Source: SABI01 sp963678555
GTDB lineage: Bacteria > Spirochaetota > Spirochaetia > Sphaerochaetales > Sphaerochaetaceae
Assembly: GCA_963678555.2 (NCBI GenBank)
Contig: CAXXJA010000003.1
Coordinates: forward strand, 248,001 to 312,000
DNA length: 64,000 bases
Reading direction: 5' to 3'
A model generated the notes under the pieces. It ran no database searches, was not told where the DNA came from, and saw only the letters and a program-made list of their open reading frames with translations. Positions within the stretch are counted from its first letter, which is position 1. Each line of letters begins with the position of its first letter. This document shows, piece after piece, positions 34,142 through 42,312 of this stretch. The position numbers and the translations under genes were made by a program.

Positions 34142-35544
34142 ACCGCACCTCCTGAGAGAATGGCGTGGAGTGCTCCCAGTTTCTGTCCGGTCTCTCTCCA
34201 CTCATTCTCAGGCACCGAATCCTGGACAATGCCTGCACCTGCCTGCAGAACCCAGGTTGAATCCTTCTTCAATGCACATCGTATCGATATACAGAAATCG
34301 AGATCACCATCCGCCTCAAGGTACCCGACAGCCCCCGCATAGAAACTCCTGTCGAGCTTCTCAATCGTACTGATCCGTTCTATAGCTTCAATTTTCGGCG
34401 CTCCGCTCACCGTTCCGGCGGGAAAGGAAGATTTCAGGACATTGATCGGTCGGTATCTTTCTGTATCGAGGGTGCCGATGACGTCACTGACGATGTGAAT
34501 CACATGGGAAAACATCTCGATATCCATATAGCGGGTGACCTCGACCGTTCCCGGTGTGCATACCCTTCCAAGATCGTTTCTCGCGAGATCCACGAGCATC
34601 AGATGCTCACTCCTCTCCTTCGGATCGCCCAGGAGCTCCTCACTGAGAACTACATCCTCCGCTGCATCCTTGCCCCTCCTGCGCGTTCCGGCTATAGGTC
34701 GGATTGAGGCTTTTGCATGTCTCACCTTTACGATACTCTCGGGAGAAGCTCCTATCATCTGGAATCTACTGAAATCGATGTAGAAGAGATACGGTGAAGG
34801 GTTTGTCGAACGAAGGCGTCTATAGACGCTGATGGCAGATTCCTCACAGGCGATCTCAAGACGTCTTGAGAGGACAGCCTGAAGTAGATTCCCTTTGACA
34901 ATATGTTCCTTGATCTCCCTGACCCCTTCGATGAAATCATCATGAGAGGATTTTTCATCAGTGATGATGGAAGAAGGGAGGGGTGGGGCCGGCGGTTCGA
35001 GGTAGGAAAAGTCGAGAGAGTTGATCCGTCTCTCTATCCCATCGATCGCCTTGTCGAGATCGATTGTTCTCAGGGTGTAATTCATACCGCAGATGTGTAT
35101 GGTATCAGTGAAGTGATCAAAGACAATATAGGTGTGACCGACAATGAACTGTGATTCCGGCACGCCGATGGTATCTGTCTGGGAAGCGATATGGATCGTA
35201 TCACACCTCTGAGCATAATTATACCCGAGATAGCCGATTCCCGAAGCAGGGAGAGGAAAATCCGTCTCCCCTTTCCTGTGCTCTCTCGCGATCGTATCAA
35301 GAACCTCGAGAATATCAGAACTCTCAGCAGTCTTCTTTTCCCCGTCAACCGTGATTGTAACCGTATCAGCTTCCTGAGTGACGCGAAAAGCTTCGTCAAT
35401 GAGAAGGATCGAATAACGTGCCTTCCCATGGGTGAAAGAGGCCGACTCCAGAATCGCTACGGCCTTGAGCTTCTGAGCCAGGGCGAAGGGGGTGAAACGC
35501 TCACCAGGGAGCGTTCGAATCAGTATCTGCGGTAAGGGAGTCAT
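34138..35544 (-). CDS. trpE: Anthranilate synthase component I
   Basis: Converts chorismate and ammonia from TrpG into anthranilate. It is 468 residues from MTPLPQILIRTLPGERFTPF. The N-terminal ILESASF corresponds to the LLES motif that binds feedback tryptophan. The catalytic half has RPIAGTRRRGKD, LMLVDLARNDLGRV and SSFPAGTVSGAPK. AAGGAGG precedes the ATG at 35544. It is the first gene of a five-gene overlapping trp operon. Confidence 0.97.
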   Translation of the reverse strand: MTPLPQILIRTLPGERFTPFALAQKLKAVAILESASFTHGKARYSILLIDEAFRVTQEADTVTITVDGEKKTAESSDILEVLDTIAREHRKGETDFPLPASGIGYLGYNYAQRCDTIHIASQTDTIGVPESQFIVGHTYIVFDHFTDTIHICGMNYTLRTIDLDKAIDGIERRINSLDFSYLEPPAPPLPSSIITDEKSSHDDFIEGVREIKEHIVKGNLLQAVLSRRLEIACEESAISVYRRLRSTNPSPYLFYIDFSRFQMIGASPESIVKVRHAKASIRPIAGTRRRGKDAAEDVVLSEELLGDPKERSEHLMLVDLARNDLGRVCTPGTVEVTRYMDIEMFSHVIHIVSDVIGTLDTERYRPINVLKSSFPAGTVSGAPKIEAIERISTIEKLDRSFYAGAVGYLEADGDLDFCISIRCALKKDSTWVLQAGAGIVQDSVPENEWRETGQKLGALHAILSGGAV

Positions 35545-35557
35545 GAATACATCCTCC

Positions 35558-35578
35558 TTCTGTGTGCAAAGCACAGAA
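35558..35578 (-). promoter_or_regulatory. Leader hairpin next to the trpE ribosome binding site
   Basis: TTCTGTG and CACAGAA pair (7 bp, seven-base loop) in the short trp mRNA leader, ending one base before the AAGGAGG of trpE. It may affect translation initiation. It is not a terminator, having no T run. Confidence 0.4.
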
Positions 35579-35599
35579 TGTTTCTATTAATAGAAACAT
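35578..35599. promoter_or_regulatory. Candidate trp operator: perfect 22-bp palindrome
   Basis: The half ATGTTTCTATT is followed directly by its exact reverse complement. The element starts immediately downstream of the trp -10 box and would cover the transcription start. A further half-site AATAGAAACA (35628-35637) overlaps the -35 box. The position is typical of repressor operators. The sequence does not match the CTAG core of the enteric TrpR operator. Confidence 0.65.
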
Positions 35600-35629
35600 A
35601 TGATATACAACAGAGAACGTTACTGTCAA
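35600..35629 (-). promoter_or_regulatory. Promoter of the trp operon
   Basis: Reverse strand: consensus TTGACA (35624-35629), 18 bases, TATCAT (35600-35605). The leader to trpE is only about 50 bases, too short for a leader peptide with attenuator. Confidence 0.8.
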
Positions 35630-35659
35630 TAGAAACACTGATCAGGAGAGGACATTCTC

Positions 35660-35691
35660 AAAAAAAAACATCCGCCCATACATGAGCGGAT
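35660..35691 (-). terminator. Terminator of the mutarotase-like gene
   Basis: Reverse strand: ATCCGC and GCGGAT (six bp, inner loop of ten bases) followed by G and a run of nine T. It separates this gene from the trp promoter. Confidence 0.85.
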
Positions 35692-35713
35692 TTCAATATG
35701 AGAAGGTATCAGA

Positions 35714-36956
35714 TCACGGAATGAGTTTCTTCTCCATCTCCTTGAGGAAGTGGAACGTCGAGTCGCTTTCGATGAAAGCCCAGGACTTGCCCCGCTTCAA
35801 TACGATACCCTCTACGACCTGTTCCACAGAGGCGATTCCGGAGGACATCTTTCCCTGATCGTACGAAGTCAGTGCCGTCCCATATCGCTGTACACGCCGC
35901 TTTCCGGCCGGTATCGTAACGGTTGTTTCGACATCAAGAAGGGTCTTAGCCTGTACAGCCTTCTCAATTCCGTTCGCGTAGAAGCCGGTAGAATTCTCCA
36001 ACCCGAGGCAGAATGTCTGATCTGCGCCCCCTTCATAGAGAGCCCAGGGATTGAACGGCCGTCCGCCGTACTGCATCCACAGGTTATTGTATCGAAGGGG
36101 AATCTCATCTTCTCCGAGGGCCGAAGGACCAGGGAAAAAGGTGAAGTAGACCATCTGCTGAGCAGGATTGATGACACTGGCCCAACCCAGAGCACTCTTG
36201 GAAGGGATAGCGCCTGTGATGAAATCACTGTAGCCGATCATGCCAGAGACCGTTCTGAGGTCGCAGGTCCCGCCGGAACGCAGAGGAGCCTTGGAAAGAT
36301 CATCGAACTCCTGCCCCAGAGCGAGCCTCCCGGTCGCATCGAATTCCGAACCTCCCGGGACCGTAGAGAACCTGTCGGCACAGAGGTTGATCACACAGCC
36401 GGATTCGAGGAACGGAGGTCCGGCTGTATTGTGCCATGCCGCGTTCGTCAGGATATCGGTGGCCTGATTGTTCTCGATCGTCACACTGCTGTATAGCACA
36501 GGATGATTCGGGAGCATCATATCGATCTTGTATGCCGTGTAGGCATAGGGTGCGACTCCTTTCATGACCGACAGGAGCCACAAAGCTCCAACATCCCCGT
36601 CCGTACCATACTTCACTATGTTCCAGGTACCATTGGCTGTGAAGCCGTGAGGGAGGGAAATGGACACCATCAAGTGTCGACTCGGGACCGAAGTTCGGGA
36701 AACAGAAGAAGTTCCCTCCCAGGGTGTAGAGGAGGTTGGCATCATGGTAGAACTCATGATTCACGTCCCGGGTGATATCATCTCCCTGACCGGTGAAATA
36801 GTAGAGGGGATGTGCATTGACACGCCCTCCGTGGATATTCGTGTTACTCAGTTCACGAATCATCCCGCCCTTGTCCTCAATCACCGTCTGAATCGATTCA
36901 TTCGAAAGCATTGTGGCATGTCTGTTTTTCCAGATCTGAATTCGCTTGGCATCCAT
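35714..36956 (-). pseudogene. Galactose-mutarotase-like sugar-binding protein, frameshifted
   Basis: Two overlapping frames together make one protein of about 413 residues. The first runs from MDAKRIQIWKNRHATM to LDGVHFP; the second continues LPHGFTANGTWNIVKYGTD to the end. The break lies near 36651-36660, at CCCTCCCT on the coding strand, where one extra base shifts the frame. The fold signature (ELSNTNIHGGRVNAHPLYYF, FPNFGP, HGFTANGTW, VTIENNQATD) suggests a galactose mutarotase-like beta-sandwich, as in aldose 1-epimerases. A sequencing error would look identical. It is divergent from the alpha-galactosidase, so a role with galactosides is likely. Confidence 0.6.
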
Positions 36957-37030
36957 GACCGTTCCCATCTCCCCAATATGGTCTCACTTCCACCTCAATC
37001 CCAAAAAGGTAGAAAGCAGGCTATACTGAC

Positions 37031-37060
37031 TGTAACCATTATAGTACCATGATGGTTACA
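37031..37060. promoter_or_regulatory. Inverted repeat in the divergent sugar-gene promoter region
   Basis: TGTAACCAT (37031-37039) and ATGGTTACA (37052-37060) are perfect 9-bp arms around 12 bases. It sits between the mutarotase-like gene and the alpha-galactosidase, 35 bases before the latter, and is a plausible operator shared by both. Confidence 0.45.
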
Positions 37061-37095
37061 GGAAGAACAGCGAAGAAACGAATAAAGGGGACACT

Positions 37096-39448
37096 ATGAT
37101 TGTTGAGAAGAATCTTCATTTCACACTCCAGACAGCACGCAGCAGCTACGTGTTCAGAGTGGATGAGACACGGCATCTGGAGCATCTGTACTACGGACAG
37201 AAGATCTCAGCCAAGGATCAGTACTACCCCATATACGACAAACACTCAATTCCGCTTCCTGCGGAGACAGCCTTTGATGATGAACACCCCTCCTATTCAC
37301 TCAACAACATCTGTACCGAGATGAGCAGTCCGGGAAAGGGAGACTACCGGGAGACCTCCGTGGTCATCAGGGATACGAACGGGTCCATCACCCATGACTT
37401 CCGGTACAACCGATCACCGTATCATCCAGGGCAAACCCCGTTCATTCACCCCTCTACCTGAGGCGCTTCCTGAACAGGAATCAGTTGAAACACTGATCAT
37501 CGTCACTGAGGATGTACACACCTCTCTCACCCTTGAACTCTACTATACGACCTTCTACACTTCGGATGTGATTGTCCGCAAAACCGCGTTGACCAACAAC
37601 GGCAGCGCTCCCGTCTCACTGGAACGCCTCATGTCGACTCAGCTCGATTTCTGTCAGAGAGGACTCGACCTGACCACCTTTGATGGTGCCTGGGGCCGGG
37701 AACGACGGAAAAACCGGCGCCCCGTCACTGAGGGAATCCAGATAAACGACAGCAAACGGGGAATCAGTTCGGCTACCCATAATCCGCTCCTTGTGATCTC
37801 CGAACGTGGAGCGGATGAGTTGAGGGGAGAGTGCTGGGCTGTCAACCTCATCTACAGCGGAGATCACAGCGGTATCGTGGAGATGAATCCGTACGGGAAG
37901 ACAAGAATTCTCTCCGGCATCAACCCTGCAACGTTCCGCTGGCTTCTCGAGACCGGGGAGAAGTTCCACACTCCCGAGGCGATCCTCACATTCTCGGCAT
38001 CAGGACACAACGGCATCAGGAACAACTTCCATCATTTCGTGAACTCCCATATCGTCCGGGGACAGTGGCGCTATCATCAGCGTCCGATCGCCTTCAACAC
38101 CTGGGAATCCACCTACTTCACATTTGACGAGAACTCTCTGTATCATATGGCAAAGGAGGCAGCCAGGGTCGGGATCGAGCTGTTCGTCGTGGATGACGGA
38201 TGGTTCGGCGCACGGGAGGATGACACGACGAGTCTGGGAGACTGGATGGTCAACTCACGCAAGTTCCCCGCAGGTCTGACCCACTTTTCCCGCAGGATCC
38301 ATACTCTCGGCCTTATGTTCGGTCTCTGGTTTGAACCGGAGATGGTTTGCAGGAAAAGCTCCCTCTACGAAGAGCACCCCGACTGGATGGTCTCCATACC
38401 CGGCAGAGAGCCTTCTCCGGCACGGAATCAGTTTCTCCTCGACCTTACACGAAAGGAGGTCCAGGACTATCTGTTCGACACGCTCAGTTCACTGTGGCAG
38501 GTGGCGGAGGTCGACTACATCAAATGGGATTTGAACCGTTCGTTCAGCGACCTTCATTCGCTGCAGCTTCCGGGCCGTCAGGGAGAATTCAGCCACCGGT
38601 ACATACTCGGTCTGTATACACTGCTCGGACGTCTGAGGGAGGCATTCCCTCACATTCTGTTCGAATCATGCGCATCCGGCGGAGGTCGATTCGACCTCGG
38701 CATGCTGGCTTTCATGCCTCAGGCATGGACAAGCGACAACACCGATGCCCTCTCCCGTGTCTACATCCAGGAAGGGACCCTCTGCGGATACCCGCTTTCG
38801 GCGATGAGCAACCATGTAAGCAGCGTACCCAACCACCAGAGTCTCCGCGCACCCTCCCTCGACACACGATTCAATGTGGCCTCCTTCGGTCTGCTCGGCT
38901 ACGAACTCGATATTACCGGTCTCAGTACCCATGAACGGGACGTGATCAGTGAGCAGATCAGGTTCTACAAGCAGTACCGCACACTCTTTCAGTACGGGCA
39001 GTTCTTCATCGTGGAATCTGCCGAGGATGACAGTGAACAGGTTGTATGGGGTATCGCGAGCGCAGACAGAAGCGAGATCATGGTTCTGTTCTTTCAGAAG
39101 CGGCTCGAGACCAATGCCTCTCATGATATCCTGAGAATACCGTTTGCGGACCCTGATTCCACCTACGAGATGATTCCGCGCCGTCAGAAGATAGATATCT
39201 CGATCTTCGGGAGCCTGATCAATGCCGTGTCACCGATCCATGTGAAGGAGGGTTCACGGATCGAGAAAGAGATCACGAAAAACATCCGCATCGACAGCGA
39301 GATCGAACACTATGAGATAGACGGAGATCTTCTGGCCTACAGGGGAATCAGTCTGAACCAGCAGTTCAGCGGCACCGGATTTGACCGTGAAACCCGGGTC
39401 CTCGGTGATCATGGCAGTCGCCTCTACTATTTCCGGACCATCTCCTAG
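37096..39448 (+). pseudogene. GH36 alpha-galactosidase, frameshifted near the N-terminus
   Basis: Read across one frameshift it encodes about 783 residues, a little above the usual 720-750 for GH36. The first frame covers MIVEKNLHFTLQTARSSYVF to about ITHDFRYNR; the second continues RIIQGKPRSFTPLPEAL to the end. The break is near 37405-37425, where one extra base (GATCACC for an expected GATACC) would explain it. The catalytic part is complete: nucleophile in DYIKWDLNR (Asp codon 38528-38530), ESCASGGGRFDLG, and probable acid/base in WTSDNTDA. AAAGGGG precedes the ATG. It hydrolyses terminal alpha-galactosides if functional. Confidence 0.75.
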
Positions 39449-39457
39449 GAGGACGTG

Positions 39458-39892
39458 ATGACCTACACATTCATAGCAGCTCAGGACACATCACAGCACC
39501 TGAAGGCTCTTGAGACGGCAAGAAGCATACGACATGCAGTGTTCGTTATCGGGCAGGGGGTCAGTGAGGAGATCGAACAGGATGGCCGTGACGGATCGTG
39601 TTCCCATATCCTCGCCTTTCAGGAGGGCCTCCCTGTTGCTACGATGAGAATGAGAGAGACCCCGGAGGGGGTTAAGTTTGAGCGCATAGCCGTTCTTGAA
39701 GAGTTCAGAGGCAGAGGAATCGGGCGGGATATGGTACGCCATGCGCTGGAACTGTTCTCCGGTGAACGCATCTACCTTCACAGTCAGGACCACGCAGTAC
39801 GGTTCTACGAAGCCATAGGGTTCTCTGCCACACAGGAGAGAACCATTGAGGCCGGCATCGCCCATGTGACGATGATACACGCTACTTCATAG
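39458..39892 (+). CDS. GNAT-family N-acetyltransferase
   Basis: A 144-residue acyl-CoA-dependent acetyltransferase. The acetyl-CoA loop is AVLEEFRGRGIGRDMVRHAL (Q/RxxGxG/A pattern), followed by IYLHSQDHAVRFYEAIGF, typical of the YjcF/ElaA-like branch. The opening ARSIRHAVFVIGQGV also fits that group. AGGAGG (39447-39452) overlaps the end of the alpha-galactosidase gene. The stop overlaps the last 11 bases of the convergent SIMPL-domain gene. Substrate is unknown. Confidence 0.88.
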   Translation: MTYTFIAAQDTSQHLKALETARSIRHAVFVIGQGVSEEIEQDGRDGSCSHILAFQEGLPVATMRMRETPEGVKFERIAVLEEFRGRGIGRDMVRHALELFSGERIYLHSQDHAVRFYEAIGFSATQERTIEAGIAHVTMIHATS

Positions 39893-40603
39893 AGAACACG
39901 ACATTCACCGAAGCGGTCACGGAGATATCTCCCGAAGAGATCTGTGTAGGAGCTTCGGCCATCATCATGGCGCTCTTCGCCACAGCAAAGTCCGCCTCTC
40001 TCATGACCGGCTCAGAGGAGTAGTCAGTGATAGTGAGAGCAGTTCCGAGTTCAAGACCCGCACTTTCCGCATATACGCTTCCCTTGGATATCGCATCCTG
40101 CATGGCAAGGGCCTTCACTCGAGAACGGAATGAGCTGAGATCCCCCGTGTAAACCTCATGGAAGACAGGGTGATATTGCTCACACCGCCGATATCATCGA
40201 GGAGGGAGGGGAACAGGAGTGGATCTTCATCAATCCCGGAAAGAGTGAACTCGAGGGACTGACTCACTCTCTGTCCAACCAGCTTCCTCTGGTTGTCCAC
40301 GTACTCATACTCAGGAGAGAACTCATAACGGGTCGTGACGATATCATCAGACTCCACCGAATGAGCTGTCAGGATATCAACAAGAGCAGCCACCGCCCGG
40401 TTCACTTCCAGCTGGGCTTCCCTGGTCTGTTCAGCCGTACGCGAGACACGGATGTCCATCGAGACGGTATCGGGCTCCACCTCCAGCGATGCCGAGCCTG
40501 TCACACTCACAGTCGGATACCGCTCGGTAATAGCTGACGAATAACAGGAGGTGAACAGCGCAAGAACACCAATAATCATCACAATGAGAATACGTTTTTT
40601 CAC
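39882..40603 (-). pseudogene. SIMPL-domain (DUF541) lipoprotein, frameshifted
   Basis: The first frame (40603-40115) starts at a GTG with a lipoprotein signal (MKKRILIVMIIGVLALFTSC) and continues through VSVTGSASLEVEPDTVSMDI, the SIMPL-domain opening. It goes out of frame after MRFTRG. The remaining VKALAMQDAISKGSVYAESAG and the C-terminus are in another frame (to 39882). The break is in a run of five G on the coding strand (plus-strand 40142-40146); one more G would restore a single 240-residue protein. Homopolymer location makes a sequencing error a serious alternative. The GTG overlaps the nudix stop. Confidence 0.7.
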
Positions 40604-41187
40604 AGGATTCCTCCCTTCTGTGCGGCATATCTGAGAAAGAATGCCTGAGCTATCATCATAATACCGTTATCATATTCACCGGTGCCCATCGAATCGAGCA
40701 CCTGCCGGACAGGGAGGTCCAGAATATCGAGGTGTTCATGCTCATCAAGGTCCTGCATGCCGCTGCAGACAAGACCTTCCACCGCATAGAACCATACCCT
40801 GTTGTTCATGAACGCCGGATTGGGAGAGACATTTCCGATCAGCACGGGTTCCATTGCAGGCTCACACCCCGTCTCCTCCTTCAGCTCTCTCAGTCCGGCA
40901 AGGAGTACATCCTCTTCCTCGTCCACCGTCCCGGCCGGGAACTCGATGGTGATCCTCCCCGAGCCATGGCGGAACTGCCTGACCATCTTGAAATAGGCAT
41001 CTCCGTCCTCTCCGATGTACCAGGGAATCATCGTTACCCACTTAGGGGCCTCGACGACGACGAACCGGGCCTGCTTGTCATCCGGAGATATCCTCTGAAC
41101 TTCCTTGATATCGAATATCGGTCCCTGATAGACCGTATTCTCCTGTGAATCTTCCCAGAGAAGATGTTCTGTATTTGAATCCTTCAT
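40600..41187 (-). CDS. NUDIX hydrolase (ADP-ribose pyrophosphatase-like)
   Basis: A 195-residue NUDIX protein. The box GTVDEEE...REL.EETG fits Gx5Ex7REUXEEXGU exactly, at about residues 80-102. The upstream VRQFRHGSGRITIEFPAG and downstream SPNPAFMNNRVWFYAVE are characteristic of ADP-ribose or NDP-sugar pyrophosphatases. AGGAGA lies upstream of the ATG. It overlaps the SIMPL gene start (GTGA), making a two-gene operon. Confidence 0.93.
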   Translation of the reverse strand: MKDSNTEHLLWEDSQENTVYQGPIFDIKEVQRISPDDKQARFVVVEAPKWVTMIPWYIGEDGDAYFKMVRQFRHGSGRITIEFPAGTVDEEEDVLLAGLRELKEETGCEPAMEPVLIGNVSPNPAFMNNRVWFYAVEGLVCSGMQDLDEHEHLDILDLPVRQVLDSMGTGEYDNGIMMIAQAFFLRYAAQKGGIL

Positions 41188-41385
41188 AGTTCGATTCTCT
41201 CCTTTTGCGTTTCACGCAGGCTCTGTACGACACTCACAAGGCAAGGTGGACACACCTGATCAAGGGTGAATGTGACAGAAGAACCCTGTACAGGTTTAAC
41301 ATCTGAAAGGCCGTATTGTTACGAAGCAGTCACAGCCTTTGATGAAAAGACAGGACGCCTTCTCCACCCTCTCTTTTCACATGCT

Positions 41386-41865
41386 CTATCCTGAGACCAG
41401 GCGCACCAGAGAGGAGATCTCGAGAGATTTGACGGCACCGCTCAACGCCTCGAGCGAACCCGCACCGATATAGGGAATCCCTACTTCCCTACAGATGCGC
41501 TGTCCTTCATGACCAGCATTCTCTTCGAAAAAAAGAGCTCCCACCATCGCAACCCGCTCACTGCGTGCCGTCGCTGTATCTTTCAGAACCTGATACGTCC
41601 GCACTGAGGAGGGGTAGACGGCCAGGATCCCGGCCAGTTCGGGAATCTCGTGAAGAACCCTCTGAAGAGAATCACGGGAGAACTCCATCATGCGGATAAA
41701 CAGGACGGTGGAGTCTATGGGTTCGCCGCTATTGAAAGACAAGTCATCAATCGTTCGGGACCCTATCCCCTGCGCTCCCAGTTCCTTGATGAGGGAGTGA
41801 GAGACATCCGCTCCAGAGCGGTCTACCAGAGCGATTTTGTGTGTGCAGCGTGCAGTTATCACCAT
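41386..41865 (-). CDS. Small protein of unknown function
   Basis: A protein of about 159 residues, read from the ATG at 41865 (MVITARCTHKIALVDRSG). It has no signal peptide or membrane helix. Alternating strands and helices with TVLFIRMMEF and LAGILAVYPSS look like a small alpha/beta fold. No catalytic motif or named family is recognised. No ribosome binding site is seen; a -10 box lies seven bases before the ATG. It is a monocistronic gene between the nudix and oad operons. Confidence 0.7.
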   Translation of the reverse strand: MVITARCTHKIALVDRSGADVSHSLIKELGAQGIGSRTIDDLSFNSGEPIDSTVLFIRMMEFSRDSLQRVLHEIPELAGILAVYPSSVRTYQVLKDTATARSERVAMVGALFFEENAGHEGQRICREVGIPYIGAGSLEALSGAVKSLEISSLVRLVSG

Positions 41866-41872
41866 AGGGAAC

Positions 41873-41902
41873 AATCTACACAGAGCATAGGGTGAAACAC
41901 AA
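41873..41902 (-). promoter_or_regulatory. Promoter with -10 seven bases before an ATG (leaderless candidate)
   Basis: Reverse strand: TTGTGT (41897-41902), 18 bases, TAGATT (41873-41878), then seven bases to the ATG at 41865. No Shine-Dalgarno sequence lies between. Confidence 0.45.
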
Positions 41903-41946
41903 GGGCAGAAGTATCGTTTCTTTCATCTTTTACCATCCAGGTCACC

Positions 41947-41975
41947 TTGAAAAGCCTTGCTATCCAGTCTATAGT
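41947..41975 (+). promoter_or_regulatory. Promoter of oadGAB
   Basis: TTGAAA (41947-41952), 17 bases, TATAGT (41970-41975), leaving a leader of about 48 bases to oadG. Confidence 0.7.
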
Positions 41976-42029
41976 AGGCTGAGTGTGTATCGCATACTCC
42001 TAAGGAAAACATCTTAAGGAGCCGTATTC

Positions 42030-42296
42030 ATGTTGAATCAGTTACCCAGAGAGCTGCTGATGGAGCAGGTCAATAACGGGTTGATACTGCTGGTAATCGG
42101 AATGGGAACAGTCTTCCTCTTCCTTACCCTGCTGGTATTTACCACGAAATTCATGTCAGGTATCATCACACGATACTTCCCCGAGAAGGTTTCTGCAGCC
42201 CCTGCCCGCAAGGCAGCCGCCCCCTCTTCAGGCAAGGCGCAGGGCAACGAAATCGCCGCCGCCATCGCTGCGGCTGTCGCACGATCACGACGATAG
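42030..42296 (+). CDS. oadG: Oxaloacetate decarboxylase gamma chain family protein
   Basis: An 88-residue single-span membrane protein: helix GLILLVIGMGTVFLFLTLLVF (about 17-37), then an Ala/Pro-rich tail ending in AAAIAAAVARSRR. Helix, linker and tail match OadG, which holds the alpha and beta subunits together in Na+-pumping decarboxylases. It is followed after 16 bases by the alpha-subunit gene. The order G-A-B is the usual one. Confidence 0.88.
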   Translation: MLNQLPRELLMEQVNNGLILLVIGMGTVFLFLTLLVFTTKFMSGIITRYFPEKVSAAPARKAAAPSSGKAQGNEIAAAIAAAVARSRR

Positions 42297-42312
42297 AAAC
42301 TAAGGAGAAATG

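Noticed and set aside
35558..35599. Attenuator with leader peptide for the trp operon
   Set aside because: The leader is about 50 bases with no Trp-codon peptide and no terminator hairpin with a T run.
40115..40170. Programmed -1 frameshift in the SIMPL-domain gene
   Set aside because: The site is a plain run of five G without a typical slippery heptamer and downstream stimulator; a single-base deletion or sequencing error is simpler.
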